Assembly (NCBI GenBank): GCA_030068145.1
Contig: JAPJBO010000884.1
Coordinates: forward strand, 30,416-94,415
Origin: Diplonema papillatum
Lineage: Eukaryota > Euglenozoa > Diplonemea > Diplonemida > Diplonemidae
Length of the DNA: 64,000 nt
Direction: 5' to 3'
In this document: in pieces, positions 63,901 through 64,000 of the stretch
How the letters are laid out: the number at the start of each line of letters is the position of its first letter
Position numbering within the stretch: the first letter of the stretch is position 1
Translations under genes and position numbers: made by a program
Notes under the pieces: model-generated
The model's database searches: none
What the model saw: the letters and a program-made list of their open reading frames with translations, nothing else
What the model was told of the DNA's origin: nothing

Positions 63901-63902
<2 letters not shown>
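63683..63902 (+). repeat. Split direct repeat B2 (right end of element 2)
   Basis: Second copy of B1, separated from A2 by a 20-bp C-rich spacer, and running straight into the third TAC array. Confidence 0.95.
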
Positions 63903-63999
<97 letters not shown>

Positions 64000-64000
64000 T
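63901..64000. repeat. (TAC)n array 3, truncated by the window end
   Basis: Pure CTA/TAC repeat to the right edge of the window, except for the final base. Confidence 0.97.

Larger units (their letters stand above)
59303..63902 (+). mobile_element. Tyrosine-recombinase retrotransposon with split direct repeats (element 2)
   Basis: Order: A1 (59303-59423), gag-like ORF, tyrosine recombinase, RT-RNase H, B1 (63324-63543), A2 (63542-63662), a 20-bp spacer, B2 (63683-63902), then TAC repeat. A1 equals A2 and B1 equals B2. This split-direct-repeat plan and the tyrosine recombinase define Ngaro/PAT/VIPER-like elements of the DIRS superclass, which are thought to replicate through a circular intermediate and integrate by recombinase. 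The repeats look identical over their length, indicating recent activity, but the RT frame contains a single frameshift. Confidence 0.9.

Overview
The window looks like a stretch of nuclear genome from a repeat-rich, intron-poor unicellular eukaryote, possibly an alga, although the lineage is not resolved. The evidence for a eukaryote is: a full-length two-domain eukaryotic-type methylenetetrahydrofolate reductase, a CTR-type copper transporter, a WW-like domain protein, fragments of nuclear 18S and 28S rRNA, a LINE remnant, tyrosine-recombinase retrotransposons, several families of inverted-repeat DNA transposons and very long microsatellites. Every recognisable protein gene reads as one open exon, is GC-rich, and sits in lower-GC repeat DNA.

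Layout. 1-2.7 kb: a 566-bp tandem repeat whose later, decayed copies carry two MITEs. 2.7-11 kb: mosaic of dispersed repeats and non-autonomous transposons, including three relatives of one family with matched subterminal hairpins (7.06-10.54 kb). 11.5-14.9 kb: 73-bp tandem repeats, three copies of a GC-rich gene fragment separated by TG-rich arrays, and self-complementary ACTAGTAT arrays. 15.1-18.1 kb: a WW-like gene followed at once by eleven 201-bp repeats that each contain its last codons. 20-22.9 kb: a broken MTHFR fragment split by an insertion, then the intact MTHFR gene. 23-27.8 kb: a 159/53-bp satellite with higher-order structure starting just after MTHFR. 28.5-31 kb: 18S rRNA fragment, direct repeats and a 480-bp AC tract. 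31.6-32.3 kb: copper transporter. 32.3-42 kb: transposon remnants and a 5'-truncated LINE nested in a palindromic minisatellite element. 42.8-43.8 kb: a small predicted type I membrane protein and a partial copy. 44.2-49.9 kb: a MITE with a long internal hairpin, a 2.7-kb inverted-repeat element filled by a 21-bp minisatellite, and a second 18S fragment. 50.4-54.6 kb: another palindromic minisatellite element, 28S rRNA 3'-end fragments and a MITE that appears to have captured coding-like DNA.

55.3-64 kb is the most notable part. Three (TAC)n arrays enclose two different reverse-transcriptase elements. The right one has a gag-like ORF, a tyrosine recombinase, RT-RNase H and a complete split-direct-repeat layout (A1, ORFs, B1, A2, B2) typical of Ngaro/VIPER-like retrotransposons. 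The left one has RT-RNase H but no visible recombinase. Both abut TAC repeats precisely, suggesting microsatellite-targeted integration.

The host genes (WW-like, MTHFR, CTR, membrane protein) are not an operon and show no common pathway. The recurring theme is amplification and fragmentation of genes by tandem duplication and mobile elements.
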